From: Bacteroidota bacterium
GTDB lineage: Bacteria; Bacteroidota; Bacteroidia; Bacteroidales; UBA4417
DNA: 64,000 nt
Assembly (NCBI GenBank): GCA_013376995.1
Contig: JACAAZ010000023.1
Coordinates: forward strand, 1-64,000
Reading direction: 5' to 3'
The position numbers and the translations under genes are program-made. Of this stretch, positions 55,401-64,000 are shown piece by piece; the stretch's first letter is position 1; each line of letters opens with the position of its first letter. The notes below the pieces were generated by a model, which was given only the letters and a program-made list of their open reading frames with translations, was not told the DNA's origin and searched no databases.

Positions 55401-55785
55401 TGAAGAGATTAACCTCCAACTAGCTGATGTTGAAATCATTACGGAAGATATTCCGGGTTGGGTTGTTGCGAATCAAGGTTCATTGACCGTTGCATTGGAC
55501 ATCACCCTAACTGATCAATTGGTAGAAGAAGGCCTTGCCCGGGAACTGGTAAATCGCATTCAAAATTTGCGCAAGGATAAAGGCTTTGATGTGACTGATA
55601 AGATAAATCTTGGTATTCAGAAAATCGGTTCATTAGAACAAGCGATCGTACATAATTATAATTATATTTGCTCGGAGACCTTGTGTGAAAACCTGGAATT
55701 GTTGGAAGCGGATAATTCTGATAATAAAGAAATTATTGAGTTAACTGATGACATTTCAGTAGGTATAGTTATTAATAAAATATAA
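52414..55785 (+). CDS. ileS: Isoleucyl-tRNA synthetase
   Basis: IleRS charges tRNA-Ile. I start it at the ATG at 52414 (MGKKYPEYKQLSLTRIGD), giving 1123 residues; an upstream ATG would add 16 residues over the likely promoter. The first signature reads PSANGIPGIHHVMAR with His59-His60, the normal form in this phylum, and the second is K668-M-S-K-R672. The editing domain has AWTTTPWTLPSNTALAVG. The C-terminal extension is long, as in eukaryote-like IleRS. traR/dksA and lspA follow in the conserved order. Confidence 0.96.
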   Translation: MGKKYPEYKQLSLTRIGDEVLKFWTDNHIFEQSLKNRQHHAPFVFYEGPPSANGIPGIHHVMARAIKDIFCRYKTLKGFYVERKAGWDTHGLPIEIAVEKTLGITKEDIGKKISVDDYNKACRKEVMKYKDLWDELTLKIGYWVDLKNPYITFDNTYIETCWYLLAQLYKKGLLYKGYTIQPYSPAAGTGLSTHELNQPGCYRDVKDNTVVAQFKVRMDTGHALIPVLAGDENEDAFILAWTTTPWTLPSNTALAVGKDIDYVLVKTFNPYTSIPVRLVLAKPLFDKYFPEKNAELKFEEYEPGQKNIPFKVLAEFKGSELAGLRYEQLLPYAQPETGDAFVVVTGDFVTTEDGTGIVHIAPSFGADDFKVARQYGIGALTLVDKQGRFTEQMGEFAGRYVKSEYMTDDDPLRNENVDIDIIVKLKKENRAFKTEKYEHSYPHCWRTDKPILYYPLDSWFVRATAMKERMMELNKTINWKPESTGTGRFGNWLENLNDWNLSRSRYWGTPLPIWVSEDREEEICIESVEQLKAEIEKSIVAGFMKQNPFADFVPGDNSHENYTRFDLHRPYVDDIFLVSPTRKKMTRETDLIDVWFDSGAMPYAQFHYPFERGNELNDYFPADFIAEGVDQTRGWFYTLHAIGTLAFNSVAFKTVVSNGLVLDKNGNKMSKRLGNAVDPFETLAKYGPDATRWYLITNAQPWDNLKFDIEGIAEVQRKFFGTLHNTYSFFSLYANIDGFKYSEPEVPFDQRPEIDRWILSELNSLILDVDDAYADYEPTKAGRFIANFVDAHLSNWYVRLSRRRFWKGEYSLDKISAYQTLYRCLLTLAKLSSPIAPFFSDRLFIDLNTATGKESVSSVHLSDFPVADQNMIDKQLEERMELAQEISSMVLSLRKKTNLRVRQPLQKVLIPVSSSGFREQLEKVSNLITSEVNVKELEYLSESNGFLVKKIKANFKTLGPRYGKQMKDIAAAIAGFSQEDINRIETEGTYNFTLQGEEINLQLADVEIITEDIPGWVVANQGSLTVALDITLTDQLVEEGLARELVNRIQNLRKDKGFDVTDKINLGIQKIGSLEQAIVHNYNYICSETLCENLELLEADNSDNKEIIELTDDISVGIVINKI

Positions 55786-55857
55786 TTTCATCGGGCTGGA
55801 GAAATAATCCATTTCATCAGCTTTAGTCTATTTAATAAAACAGTAACAACACAGCAT

Positions 55858-56259
55858 ATGAAAGAGGAAGAAGTACAAGAGGAAAAAGTATGGGGAAGAT
55901 ATTCGGATGAAGAGCTTGAAGAATTCCGTCAGATCATTCTTGAAAAACTTGATAAAGCTCGTCGTGACCTTCAATTGTTAACCGAAGCCTATACAAACAG
56001 CAACGACCACGATATCATGGACACTTCTCCCACATTTAAGGTTCTTGAAGAAGGATACCAGGTAATGTCGAAAGAGGAAAATTCCCGTTTGGCCGCCCGC
56101 CAGGAGAAATTCATACAGAACCTTGAAAATGCCCTGGTGCGCATTGAAAACAAAACATATGGTATTTGTCGTGCCACCGGTAAGCTGATCTCCAAGGAAC
56201 GGCTCCGCTCTGTACCACATGCCACGCTAAGCATTGAAGCAAAGCTTAACCAGAAATAG
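55858..56259 (+). CDS. TraR/DksA-family zinc-finger protein
   Basis: A 133-residue TraR/DksA-family protein that would bind RNA polymerase through its secondary channel. A coiled-coil N-terminal half (about 15-85) precedes the conserved end YGICRATGKLISKERLRSVPHATLSIEAK. Only one Cys of the usual zinc site remains, which is normal for Bacteroidota members. lspA starts within its stop codon, so the two are coupled. It follows ileS by 72 bases. Confidence 0.9.
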   Translation: MKEEEVQEEKVWGRYSDEELEEFRQIILEKLDKARRDLQLLTEAYTNSNDHDIMDTSPTFKVLEEGYQVMSKEENSRLAARQEKFIQNLENALVRIENKTYGICRATGKLISKERLRSVPHATLSIEAKLNQK

Positions 56260-56960
56260 TGCTGGCATTGAAAAAGTCGTTATTGATCGTTTTCGTCATC
56301 CTGGTCATTGACCAGACAATTAAGTTTTGGGTAAAAACAACCATGACCCTTGGGCAGGAGATACATCTGGCCGGCAATTGGGCAATTATCCATTTTACTG
56401 AGAACAATGGTATGGCATTCGGGATGCAGTTTGCCGGAGATTATGGCAAACTTTTCCTGAGCCTGTTTCGTATTATAGCTGTAATCCTCCTAACCTGGTA
56501 TCTTTTTCACCTCAGCCGGAAAAAAGAAAAATTTGGGGTAATCTTCTCCTTTTCACTTATTCTTGCCGGAGCAATCGGAAATATCCTGGATAGTGCCTTT
56601 TATGGTATGATGTTCAGCGAAAGCACTTATTTTGATATTGCACGATTATTCCCTGTTGAAGGCGGATATGGAACCTTCCTTCATGGCAGAGTGGTAGATA
56701 TGTTATATTTCCCCATCCTCGAAGGCTCTTACCCACATTGGTTCCCTTTCTGGGGCAACCAGCAATTCCTTTTCTTCCGTCCGGTTTTTAATATTGCAGA
56801 TTCTTCAATTACTTGTGGTGTACTTAGTTTGATCCTGTTCCAGAGAAGGTTCTTTCAGGCTAAAAATGAATCCGAAACAACGGTTGAGTCTTCTGAAAAT
56901 CCTACTATTGGATCACCAAATGAAGAACCCCAAACCAAGCAGGATATAGAATCCTCCTAG
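56259..56960 (+). CDS. lspA: Lipoprotein signal peptidase
   Basis: LspA cleaves prolipoproteins after diacylglyceryl transfer. The 233-residue protein starts with GTG at 56259, overlapping the previous stop by one base. It has four membrane segments and the catalytic aspartates Asp147 (GRVVDMLYFP) and Asp181 (FNIADSSITCG), plus NNGMAFG near residue 50. A soluble tail of about 35 residues rich in Glu, Thr and Ser is added, typical of this phylum. Confidence 0.95.
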   Translation: MLALKKSLLIVFVILVIDQTIKFWVKTTMTLGQEIHLAGNWAIIHFTENNGMAFGMQFAGDYGKLFLSLFRIIAVILLTWYLFHLSRKKEKFGVIFSFSLILAGAIGNILDSAFYGMMFSESTYFDIARLFPVEGGYGTFLHGRVVDMLYFPILEGSYPHWFPFWGNQQFLFFRPVFNIADSSITCGVLSLILFQRRFFQAKNESETTVESSENPTIGSPNEEPQTKQDIESS

Positions 56961-57154
56961 TTACTGCCAGAGATTTTGCCTTTTCTTTCAATAAAGCTTG
57001 ATAACTTGTCAACGGGATGAGCTGAGTATCCTGAATACAGGCATGAATAGCCAAACCTGGTTATTTAAGGTGATCATTCTGAAGGATTTCATAAGATCTG
57101 AATATCCAATTTTGAAGTATATTATTAGATTTGTACCTGATACATATTTCAATT

Positions 57155-58222
57155 ATGAAACGAATAAAATTTATCATTGTACTGATTATTATTACATATA
57201 CATCAGGAATTAAATCTCAGAATGCTACTGCTAACAGGCGTATTGCAGACAAATTCAACCTTTCCGGTATTCAATCGTATGCAAACAACCAATTCGCTGA
57301 AGCTGTTCAATACTTCGACACTGCCATTCTGTATAATAAGTCTGAGGCAGATTATTACCGTAACCGGGCAGATGCGGAATCTGCCCTTGGAAAGAATGTA
57401 AAAGCTCTTTATGACCTCCATACCTGCATTGCGCTGCAACCTGAAAACTACAGGTATCAATACCTTGCAGCCAATATTTACCAGAAGATAAAGGCTTATG
57501 ATAGCGCTATTTACACCTATTCAAAAGTTATCAATCTCATTAAGGATCGTTCCGGCGACGACCTTGTAAATACCTATTTTAACCGGGGAAATACATATCT
57601 GAAACAAGAAAAAAATGAGCTTGCAATCATTGATTATGATAGTTCCATTTCAATCAAACTGACGCATTATCCGGCTTATGCTAACAGGGGCATTGCTCTC
57701 TATAAATTAAACCGGAATGATGAAGCTTGTATTGATTGGTATATTGCATCTATTAATGGAGTTGAAATTGCTGATGTGAATTTCAAAAGCAATTGTAAGG
57801 ATTTCAAAGTACCTGATTCTTTAATCTCTGCCTTAAATGCTGTCACGAATTCTATTAAAACGAAGCAGCCAACTGATGGCAAGGCTTTGTCGCAAAATGG
57901 GGATGTCATATTAACGGAACCTGAAGAAATGCCGGAATTCCCCGGCGGTGAAGAGGAAATGATGAAATATCTCATTAAATCAATCAAATATCCTCAAATA
58001 GCCAGGCGCGCCGAAATTTCCGGTTGTGTTTATGTAACGTTTGTCGTGGAAAGAGATGGAACTGTAACAAATCCCAGAATTTTAAGAGGAATAGGGGGCG
58101 GTTGTGACGAAGAATGTTTAAGAGTTGTAAAAAATATGCCGAAATGGAAACCAGGCAAACAGAAAGGAAAAATTGTCGCGGTGCAGTTTAACATGCCTGT
58201 CAAATTTACTTTAGGAGGGTAA
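57155..58222 (+). CDS. Exported TPR protein with TonB-like C-terminal domain
   Basis: A 355-residue protein; I start it at the ATG at 57155 (MKRIKFIIVLIIITYTSG), whose hydrophobic run is a signal or anchor. Three to four tetratricopeptide repeats follow (about 30-180: QFAEAVQYFDTAILYNKSEADYY, KAYDSAIYTYSKVINL, ELAIIDYDSSISI). A TonB C-terminal domain lies at 260-355 with FPGGEEEMMKYLIKSIKYP and MPKWKPGKQKGKIVAVQFNMPVKF split by a conserved loop. Such proteins occur in Bacteroidota as envelope energisation or gliding-linked factors, without known partner. Confidence 0.82.
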   Translation: MKRIKFIIVLIIITYTSGIKSQNATANRRIADKFNLSGIQSYANNQFAEAVQYFDTAILYNKSEADYYRNRADAESALGKNVKALYDLHTCIALQPENYRYQYLAANIYQKIKAYDSAIYTYSKVINLIKDRSGDDLVNTYFNRGNTYLKQEKNELAIIDYDSSISIKLTHYPAYANRGIALYKLNRNDEACIDWYIASINGVEIADVNFKSNCKDFKVPDSLISALNAVTNSIKTKQPTDGKALSQNGDVILTEPEEMPEFPGGEEEMMKYLIKSIKYPQIARRAEISGCVYVTFVVERDGTVTNPRILRGIGGGCDEECLRVVKNMPKWKPGKQKGKIVAVQFNMPVKFTLGG

Positions 58223-58312
58223 TACAAAATTCCAGTTTAGACCTTCCACTAATATCTTCTCCCACATGGAATGATTTTAAATATCGAATTCGCTATATAT
58301 TCGGAACTTTAC

Positions 58313-59845
<1,533 letters not shown>

Positions 59846-59882
59846 GCCAATAAAAACTGCTTATAAAAACCAACTCATTCCT

Positions 59883-60119
59883 ATGACTATAGAGATCATA
59901 ACTCCTGATACTACCATTTATACCGGCGAATGCACATTGGCACAACTGCCGGGTATGGATGGATCATTCGAGATTATGAACAATCATGCCCCGCTTATTT
60001 CGGTTCTGAGAAAAGGTAAGATCAAATTACTTGACAATCAGAACCAGCCCCAGTTTTTTGAGGTGAATGGTGGTGTGGTTGAAGTATTGAGGAACAAGAT
60101 TTTAGTTCTTGCGGAGTAG
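59883..60119 (+). CDS. atpC: ATP synthase epsilon subunit (N-terminal domain only)
   Basis: A 78-residue epsilon subunit with only the N-terminal beta-sandwich: IITPDTTIYTGE, LPGMDGSFEIMNNHAPLIS and VNGGVVEVLRNKILVLAE. The C-terminal helical hairpin that inhibits ATP hydrolysis in E. coli is missing. Short forms of this kind are known in this phylum, so this need not be a truncation by mutation. Confidence 0.92.
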   Translation: MTIEIITPDTTIYTGECTLAQLPGMDGSFEIMNNHAPLISVLRKGKIKLLDNQNQPQFFEVNGGVVEVLRNKILVLAE

Positions 60120-60132
60120 TTGAATTAAAAAT

Positions 60133-60182
60133 AAAAAAAGCAAACCTGTCAGGTCTATAGACCTGACAGGTTTGCTTTTTTT
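60133..60182. repeat. 50-bp perfect palindrome (REP pair) after atpC
   Basis: Two perfectly complementary 23-nt arms surround a self-complementary TATA. Each arm holds the 11-nt palindrome ACCTGTCAGGT or its mirror ACCTGACAGGT next to AAAGCAA. The right end overlaps the stop codon of the transposase gene. The run of T on both sides allows it to terminate both convergent transcripts. Confidence 0.9.
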
Positions 60183-60798
60183 ATTCAATCACATACTTCT
60201 CAAAAAGCTCATAGGGCAAAATCTGTTCATGCTGACTAATAAATGCACCTCTTCCGTCAAACCAGCCAATAACCCGTTCTCGTTGCAGCCTGCATGATTT
60301 GAATGAAAGGATGGTTCGATAAGAAGACCATGGATAATCTTTATAGTTATCTGTAAATCCATGATGAACCGGGTTGTTGTGGATGTATACTATCAGCGTG
60401 CTGAAATAGCCCGGATCATCTACAAGGATTCTCCTGAACGGACGCTGGAATAGCGAACCAGATCTATTTTCCTGCTTACAGATTGCTTTAGAATATGCGT
60501 TAAAAAAATCTGAGAAATAGAAATGTGGCTTTCTCAATACAGCGTGATAACCAGTCTCCGGAGCATTTGTTGGTATCGGAAGGGCATTTAAGTTTACTTC
60601 AGAATCTTCCTTGATCCTTACAAGTAAATGAAAATGGTTTCCCAATAATGCCCATGCGTAAGTATCTGCAATCGGATCAATATACTTGTCGTAAAGGCGA
60701 AGGAAATACCGGTAGTTTTCTTTGGAATAGAATAAGGCACATTTGTTAATTCCTCGGTTGTAAATGTGGTAAATCTTACCAGGTTGTAGTAGAATCAT
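60181..60798 (-). CDS. REP-associated tyrosine transposase (RAYT, Y1 family)
   Basis: A 205-residue HUH/Y1 nuclease related to IS200/IS605 TnpA, normally single-copy and associated with REP palindromes. Marks are LLQPGKIYHIYNRGINK, the HUH motif in GNHFHLLVRI, the catalytic Tyr region FNAYSKAICKQENRSGSLFQ, and IHNNPVHHGF. REP-type palindromes flank it at both ends (60133-60182 and 60822-60836), with the same core ACCTGACAGGT. A role in spreading REP elements is known for the family and inferred here. Confidence 0.9.
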   Translation of the reverse strand: MILLQPGKIYHIYNRGINKCALFYSKENYRYFLRLYDKYIDPIADTYAWALLGNHFHLLVRIKEDSEVNLNALPIPTNAPETGYHAVLRKPHFYFSDFFNAYSKAICKQENRSGSLFQRPFRRILVDDPGYFSTLIVYIHNNPVHHGFTDNYKDYPWSSYRTILSFKSCRLQRERVIGWFDGRGAFISQHEQILPYELFEKYVIE

Positions 60799-60821
60799 GA
60801 TATATGAATTTTTATATTAAT

Positions 60822-60836
60822 AAACCTGACAGGTTT
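60822..60836. repeat. Single REP palindrome upstream of the transposase
   Basis: AAACCTG-A-CAGGTTT, a perfect 15-nt palindrome 24 bases before the transposase start. It matches the core of each arm of the palindrome at 60133-60182. Confidence 0.85.
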
Positions 60837-60956
60837 ACCAATTATCATACCAATATTCTCATTCATTCTCCATCCCACATCTTCATAACTAAAACCAAAA
60901 TCCTCTTGCTTTCCCCCTAAAAATTGACTATCTTTAAAAGCAAATCCCGAAGAACC

Positions 60957-61280
60957 ATGAATAAGTCATTACACCTTTTAAATTCAATTTTACATCCTTA
61001 TCACACTGGAAAAGTGAAATTTATTCTATCGGGATCGGTTGGCGATTACAACATCACCTATAAGGGAAACGAAGATCATGCTTACCAGGTTCCGCACGCG
61101 CGCAAAAGCTGGCGTCATAGCTTTACAGCAAAGGAAGGAGAATACGTGTATTTTTCAGCTCAGGCAAATGAGCCCGGGGCCCAGGTACAGATCAAAATCG
61201 TTTATAATGGGAAAGTGTTTAAAACTTCTACAGCAATGGGTGATTTTGCAATTGCCCTTGCAGGCGGGTGCCTGTGCTGA
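60957..61280 (+). CDS. Small beta-rich protein, MmpS-like
   Basis: A 107-residue protein; I start it at the ATG at 60957 (MNKSLHLLNSILHPYHTG) rather than a further 33 bases upstream. It has a beta-sandwich-like pattern, KFILSGSVGDYNITYKG, WRHSFTAKEGEYVYFSAQAN, and VQIKIVYNGKVFKTSTAMG, resembling the MmpS-like proteins common in Bacteroidota. It has no signal peptide and ends AGGCLC. Function is unknown. A terminator follows at 61304. Confidence 0.6.
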   Translation: MNKSLHLLNSILHPYHTGKVKFILSGSVGDYNITYKGNEDHAYQVPHARKSWRHSFTAKEGEYVYFSAQANEPGAQVQIKIVYNGKVFKTSTAMGDFAIALAGGCLC

Positions 61281-61303
61281 TCTGCTTAAAGCAGATTAGT
61301 CGG

Positions 61304-61333
61304 AAAAGGGGCTGCACAATGCTGCCCCTTTTT
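61304..61333 (+). terminator. Terminator after the MmpS-like gene
   Basis: GGGGC (61308-61312) pairs with GCCCC (61324-61328) over an 11-nt loop. AAAA precedes the stem and TTTTT follows it. A second hairpin of the kind ATCTGCTTAAAGCAGAT lies just before it. Confidence 0.8.
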
Positions 61334-61502
61334 ATTTTACCTATTTCCCGCCGCCAATTCCCTATTTGCAGGCAATTTTCACAGAATTCCAGCAATATCT
61401 TCCTTAATCCTTGCAATTGTAGCAAGTTTTCTCCTCAAAAACGATTACTAAACAGCTGTTGGTTAATTAACTAATGAGACACTCTCGAAAATCCCAAGAA
61501 AC

Positions 61503-61535
61503 AAATTTTGCTATATTTGTACAATAGCAAAATTT
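61503..61535. promoter_or_regulatory. Operator-like palindrome over the regulator's promoter
   Basis: AAATTTTGCTA (61503-61513) is matched by TAGCAAAATTT (61525-61535), a perfect 11-bp inverted repeat with an 11-nt spacer. The -7 box TATATTTG (61512-61519) overlaps the left arm. The regulator gene starts 21 bases after it, so autoregulation is plausible. Confidence 0.6.
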
Positions 61536-61556
61536 AATTGTATGTAATTCAAGGAT

Positions 61557-62912
61557 ATGGATAAAGTTTTAATCATAGATGACGATGAATGGAATCGTCA
61601 AATAATGAAGGAAACCCTGAAGAAGGAAGGTTATACACTGTTCGAAGCTACCGATGGGGAATCAGGGATCGCAACTGCACGTAAAGAAAACCCTGATGTT
61701 GTTATTACAGACTATTTGATGCCTGGTATCAACGGACTCGAGGTTCTCATGGAACTGAGAAAACTCAGGAATAATATGCCGGTAATTCTGCTTACAGGTT
61801 TTGGTGATGTCGGCCTTACCATCAAATCAATACAGATGGGAGCGTTCGATTACCTGGAAAAACCGGTGAAATCATCACAATTGAAAACAGTTGTCAGGGA
61901 TGCATTGAATTCTGTTAAGGTTAGCAGCAGCCTGAACGAAGTAATTCCTGATGATATTTCAACAGTACTCGTCGACAACCTGCTTGTTGGGAAAACGCCG
62001 CAGATGAAGGAAATCTTCAAGAATATCGGGCGTATCTCAATGAATAAGGTAAACATCCTTATACAGGGTGATACTGGAACCGGCAAGGAGTTAATAGCCC
62101 GACTGATCCATTTCTCGGGCATAACCCGTGATAAACCACTGGTTATAGTTAATTGCAGCGCCCTCACAGAATCACTGCTTGAAAGTGAATTATTCGGTCA
62201 CGTGAAAGGATCTTTTACAGGCTCTATTCGTGATAAGGCCGGCAAATTCGAGCTCGCCGGGGAAGGAACTATTTTCCTTGATGAAATCAGCGAAATCTCT
62301 CTCAACACCCAGGTAAAATTGCTACGGGTTATCCAGGAACTGGAATTCGAAAAGGTTGGAGGGGAAGCCTCTGTCCCTATGAAAGCCCGTATCATTGCAG
62401 CTACCAATAAAGACCTTGAAGAACTTATCAAACAAGGAAAATTTAGGGAAGACCTGTATTACAGGCTAAAAGTGTTTACCATCGGCCTGCCTCCATTGCG
62501 TGACAGGAAAGAAGATATTCGTGACCTCGTTGTTCACTTCCTCCATAAATTGAATAAGAGATTTAATAAGAATGTGGTAAAAATTGGTGACGGTGTCATC
62601 GAAATGCTTCAGGAACATGAATGGCAGGGCAATGTGCGTGAACTTGAAAACACCATCCTGCAGGCGATTGTAATGTCGAAAGCTGATGTGCTTGAAAAGG
62701 AGAATATCACATTGATTGCCCGCAGGCATTCAATAGTCGAATCATCACAAGGTGAAATGCAGTTCAAAACCCTTGCTGACCTTGAAAAGTATCACATCAA
62801 ACGTGTATTGGATGACCTAAAGTGGAACAAAGTGGAAGCAGCACGATTCCTTGACATCACAAGGCCTACACTAAATGCCAAGATCGAAAAATACGATCTG
62901 AAACAGGATTGA
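61557..62912 (+). CDS. NtrC-family sigma-54-dependent response regulator
   Basis: A 451-residue activator with three domains. The receiver (1-120) has acidic residues D8-D-D10, phospho-acceptor Asp52 in ITDYLMPG, and Lys102. The AAA+ domain (about 140-375) has Walker A G171-DTGTGKE178 and Walker B GTIFLDE (237-243). The sigma-54 contact loop reads G218-S-F-T-G-S223 in place of GAFTGA; Phe, Thr and Gly are kept. A Fis-type helix-turn-helix ends it (WNKVEAARFLDITRPTLNAKI). No histidine kinase is adjacent, so its input is unknown. A terminator follows. Confidence 0.93.
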   Translation: MDKVLIIDDDEWNRQIMKETLKKEGYTLFEATDGESGIATARKENPDVVITDYLMPGINGLEVLMELRKLRNNMPVILLTGFGDVGLTIKSIQMGAFDYLEKPVKSSQLKTVVRDALNSVKVSSSLNEVIPDDISTVLVDNLLVGKTPQMKEIFKNIGRISMNKVNILIQGDTGTGKELIARLIHFSGITRDKPLVIVNCSALTESLLESELFGHVKGSFTGSIRDKAGKFELAGEGTIFLDEISEISLNTQVKLLRVIQELEFEKVGGEASVPMKARIIAATNKDLEELIKQGKFREDLYYRLKVFTIGLPPLRDRKEDIRDLVVHFLHKLNKRFNKNVVKIGDGVIEMLQEHEWQGNVRELENTILQAIVMSKADVLEKENITLIARRHSIVESSQGEMQFKTLADLEKYHIKRVLDDLKWNKVEAARFLDITRPTLNAKIEKYDLKQD

Positions 62913-62936
62913 TCAAATAATTTTACCTTAATACAA

Positions 62937-62963
62937 AACCGGGCAGAAATGCCGGGTTTTTTT
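62937..62963 (+). terminator. Terminator after the response regulator
   Basis: AACCGGGCA (62937-62945) pairs with TGCCGGGTT (62950-62958) except for one central mismatch, with GAAA as the loop. A run of seven T follows. Confidence 0.8.
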
Positions 62964-63032
62964 ATTCCCAGGTATTCGCTCCATTCATAAATACTTGATC
63001 TCAAGTAAGATTGAATACATATTTCAAAACCC

Positions 63033-64000
63033 TTACTTGAATTGAATCACAAATGATTCTGCAAAACCCCTGCTTTTAAGATTTGGCATAAACATCACAG
63101 CTTCCTGGCGCTCCTGGAAACCAGTTACAATTACCTTATAGAGTTTGTTATCCTCCTGGACATAAACTTCCTTATTAAGAGCATCCACAACCCTGTTGCG
63201 CACGGCTTCAGCATTTGCAAGACCGGAATAGGCGCCAATCTGAATTCCGAAACTGCCGGGCAAAGGCCTCTTGACGTTAGCTAATGGTTTCAGGACTAAT
63301 TTATCTGTTTCAGATGTCTTCGAATTGCCCGTCTTCTCTAATTCCTTAACATCCGTTTTGGATGGCACTATACTCATATCCTTGACCGGTTCAGATTGCT
63401 TTGCAGGAGCAACTGCCGCCTCAACGGGTTTGACATTAGTCTCTTTTTTTTCAGGTGAATTTTCTGCTTTCTCTTTAACATTAGGCTGAGCGGGCTCTGG
63501 ATTGACAGGCTTAGCTGCAATTATGGTTAACGGTGAATTTTCTTTAATGGTCTGTACGGATTTGTCAGCCGGTAATGTCTCCTTATTTCCTGCAGGTTTC
63601 ATTTCGCTTGTAACAGGCAGGGTTGACAGCAGAATGAACTCCAGTCCATCCACAACATCGCCATCAACGGATTTGTGCATTTCAAAAGGCAAGGAAACCG
63701 GAGAAGAAATCATATTGATCTTCTTCAACTGGCCCGAATCAATCCTTGCAGTATATTTCCCTGGAGGTAAACCTAGGAAACTGAAATACCCATCCGTTTC
63801 ACTCAGGGTCCTTCCTGCCAGTTTCCCGGCTTCATTAAAGAAGCAAACGACAATCCGGCCTTGTCCCTTTATTGATTTAGCACCTTTCAGAAAAACAGTT
63901 CCTGATGCTTCTCCCAGCACTGAAATTGGCACCTCCAGTAAATGGAACTGGTTAGGATCAATGGCAACACTCATCGAGTTATATTTCAGTTGCCATGCAA
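63033..64000 (-). CDS. SPOR-domain protein, N-terminus beyond the window
   Basis: The 3' part of a larger gene. The frame is open past the Met at 63974 to the window edge, so the true start is outside. A carboxypeptidase-regulatory-like beta-sandwich comes first (SGTVFLKGAKSIKG to GKYTARID), then a Pro/Lys/Glu-rich linker (roughly residues 125-230 counted from the Met at 63974), and a SPOR domain at the end (FGIQIGAYSGLANAEAVRN ... YKVIVTGFQERQEA). SPOR domains bind denuded peptidoglycan, so it probably acts at the cell wall. It converges on the response regulator gene. Confidence 0.8.
   Translation of the reverse strand, partial: AWQLKYNSMSVAIDPNQFHLLEVPISVLGEASGTVFLKGAKSIKGQGRIVVCFFNEAGKLAGRTLSETDGYFSFLGLPPGKYTARIDSGQLKKINMISSPVSLPFEMHKSVDGDVVDGLEFILLSTLPVTSEMKPAGNKETLPADKSVQTIKENSPLTIIAAKPVNPEPAQPNVKEKAENSPEKKETNVKPVEAAVAPAKQSEPVKDMSIVPSKTDVKELEKTGNSKTSETDKLVLKPLANVKRPLPGSFGIQIGAYSGLANAEAVRNRVVDALNKEVYVQEDNKLYKVIVTGFQERQEAVMFMPNLKSRGFAESFVIQFK

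Noticed and set aside
59883-60119. A truncated, broken atpC.
   Set aside because: The beta-sandwich is complete and short epsilon subunits are normal in this phylum.

Overview
The window comes from a chromosome of a Bacteroidota bacterium, most like Bacteroidales or Marinilabiliales. The evidence is phylum-typical gene neighbourhoods (coaX / barrel protein / lptC / CNNM protein / PpiD-like foldase; ftsX / DUF3098 / uppP / truB; ileS / traR-dksA / lspA; a detached atpD-atpC pair), secreted proteins with type IX secretion C-terminal sorting domains, and Bacteroidota -7 promoter boxes of the form TANNTTTG. Most genes are housekeeping. No rRNA, tRNA, CRISPR array or prophage was seen.

Layout. 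1-1400: short-period repeat tracts around an SRAP (HMCES/YedK-type) gene. 1462-7412: LuxE-like acyltransferase, two exported proteins, a YdcF-like protein, then mrdA-rodA. 7413-7995: gene-free with a run of palindromes. 8049-14314 (minus): foldase, CNNM protein, LptC, barrel protein, CoaX. 14477-17232 (plus): thioredoxin-like protein, CtpA protease, RibD-like reductase. 17356-22967 (minus): a large BNR/sortilin-like secreted protein, TruB, UppP, DUF3098, FtsX. 23187-26444: leuS, interrupted in frame by a DUF559 nuclease domain. 26522-26830: tandem hairpin repeats. 26853-34014: YbjQ, RarD, EtfAB, acyl-CoA dehydrogenase (with a repeat tract between etfB and acd), hydrolase, haem lipoprotein, barrel protein. 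34025-43559: alpha-L-fucosidase, desaturase, two DUF3857 proteins, CotH-type T9SS cargo. 43625-51155 (minus): free-standing DUF559 gene, dnaG, an Rrf2-regulated haem-copper (NO-reductase-like) operon, a GME-fold-like protein, a radical SAM protein and a 35-residue Lys-rich protein. 51231-52318: repeat tracts around a four-helix-bundle gene. 52414-60119: ileS, traR/dksA, lspA, a TPR-TonB protein, atpDC. 60133-60836: REP-associated tyrosine transposase between cognate palindromes. 60957-64000: small protein, NtrC-like regulator, and a SPOR protein that runs off the window.

Three observations stand out. First, several non-coding tracts (251-544, 30079-30505, 51231-51573 and others) keep a strict 7-nt register over tens of units while the unit sequence changes completely, even from purine-rich to pyrimidine-rich. 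Second, a DUF559 nuclease domain with palindromic ends sits in frame inside the LeuRS editing domain, and a related free-standing copy with similar palindromes lies 19 kb away. Third, a haem-copper oxidase-family operon has lost the CuA ligands in subunit II and has Asp where a CuB His is expected in subunit I, next to an Rrf2 regulator with three Fe-S-type cysteines; together these suggest nitric oxide reduction.
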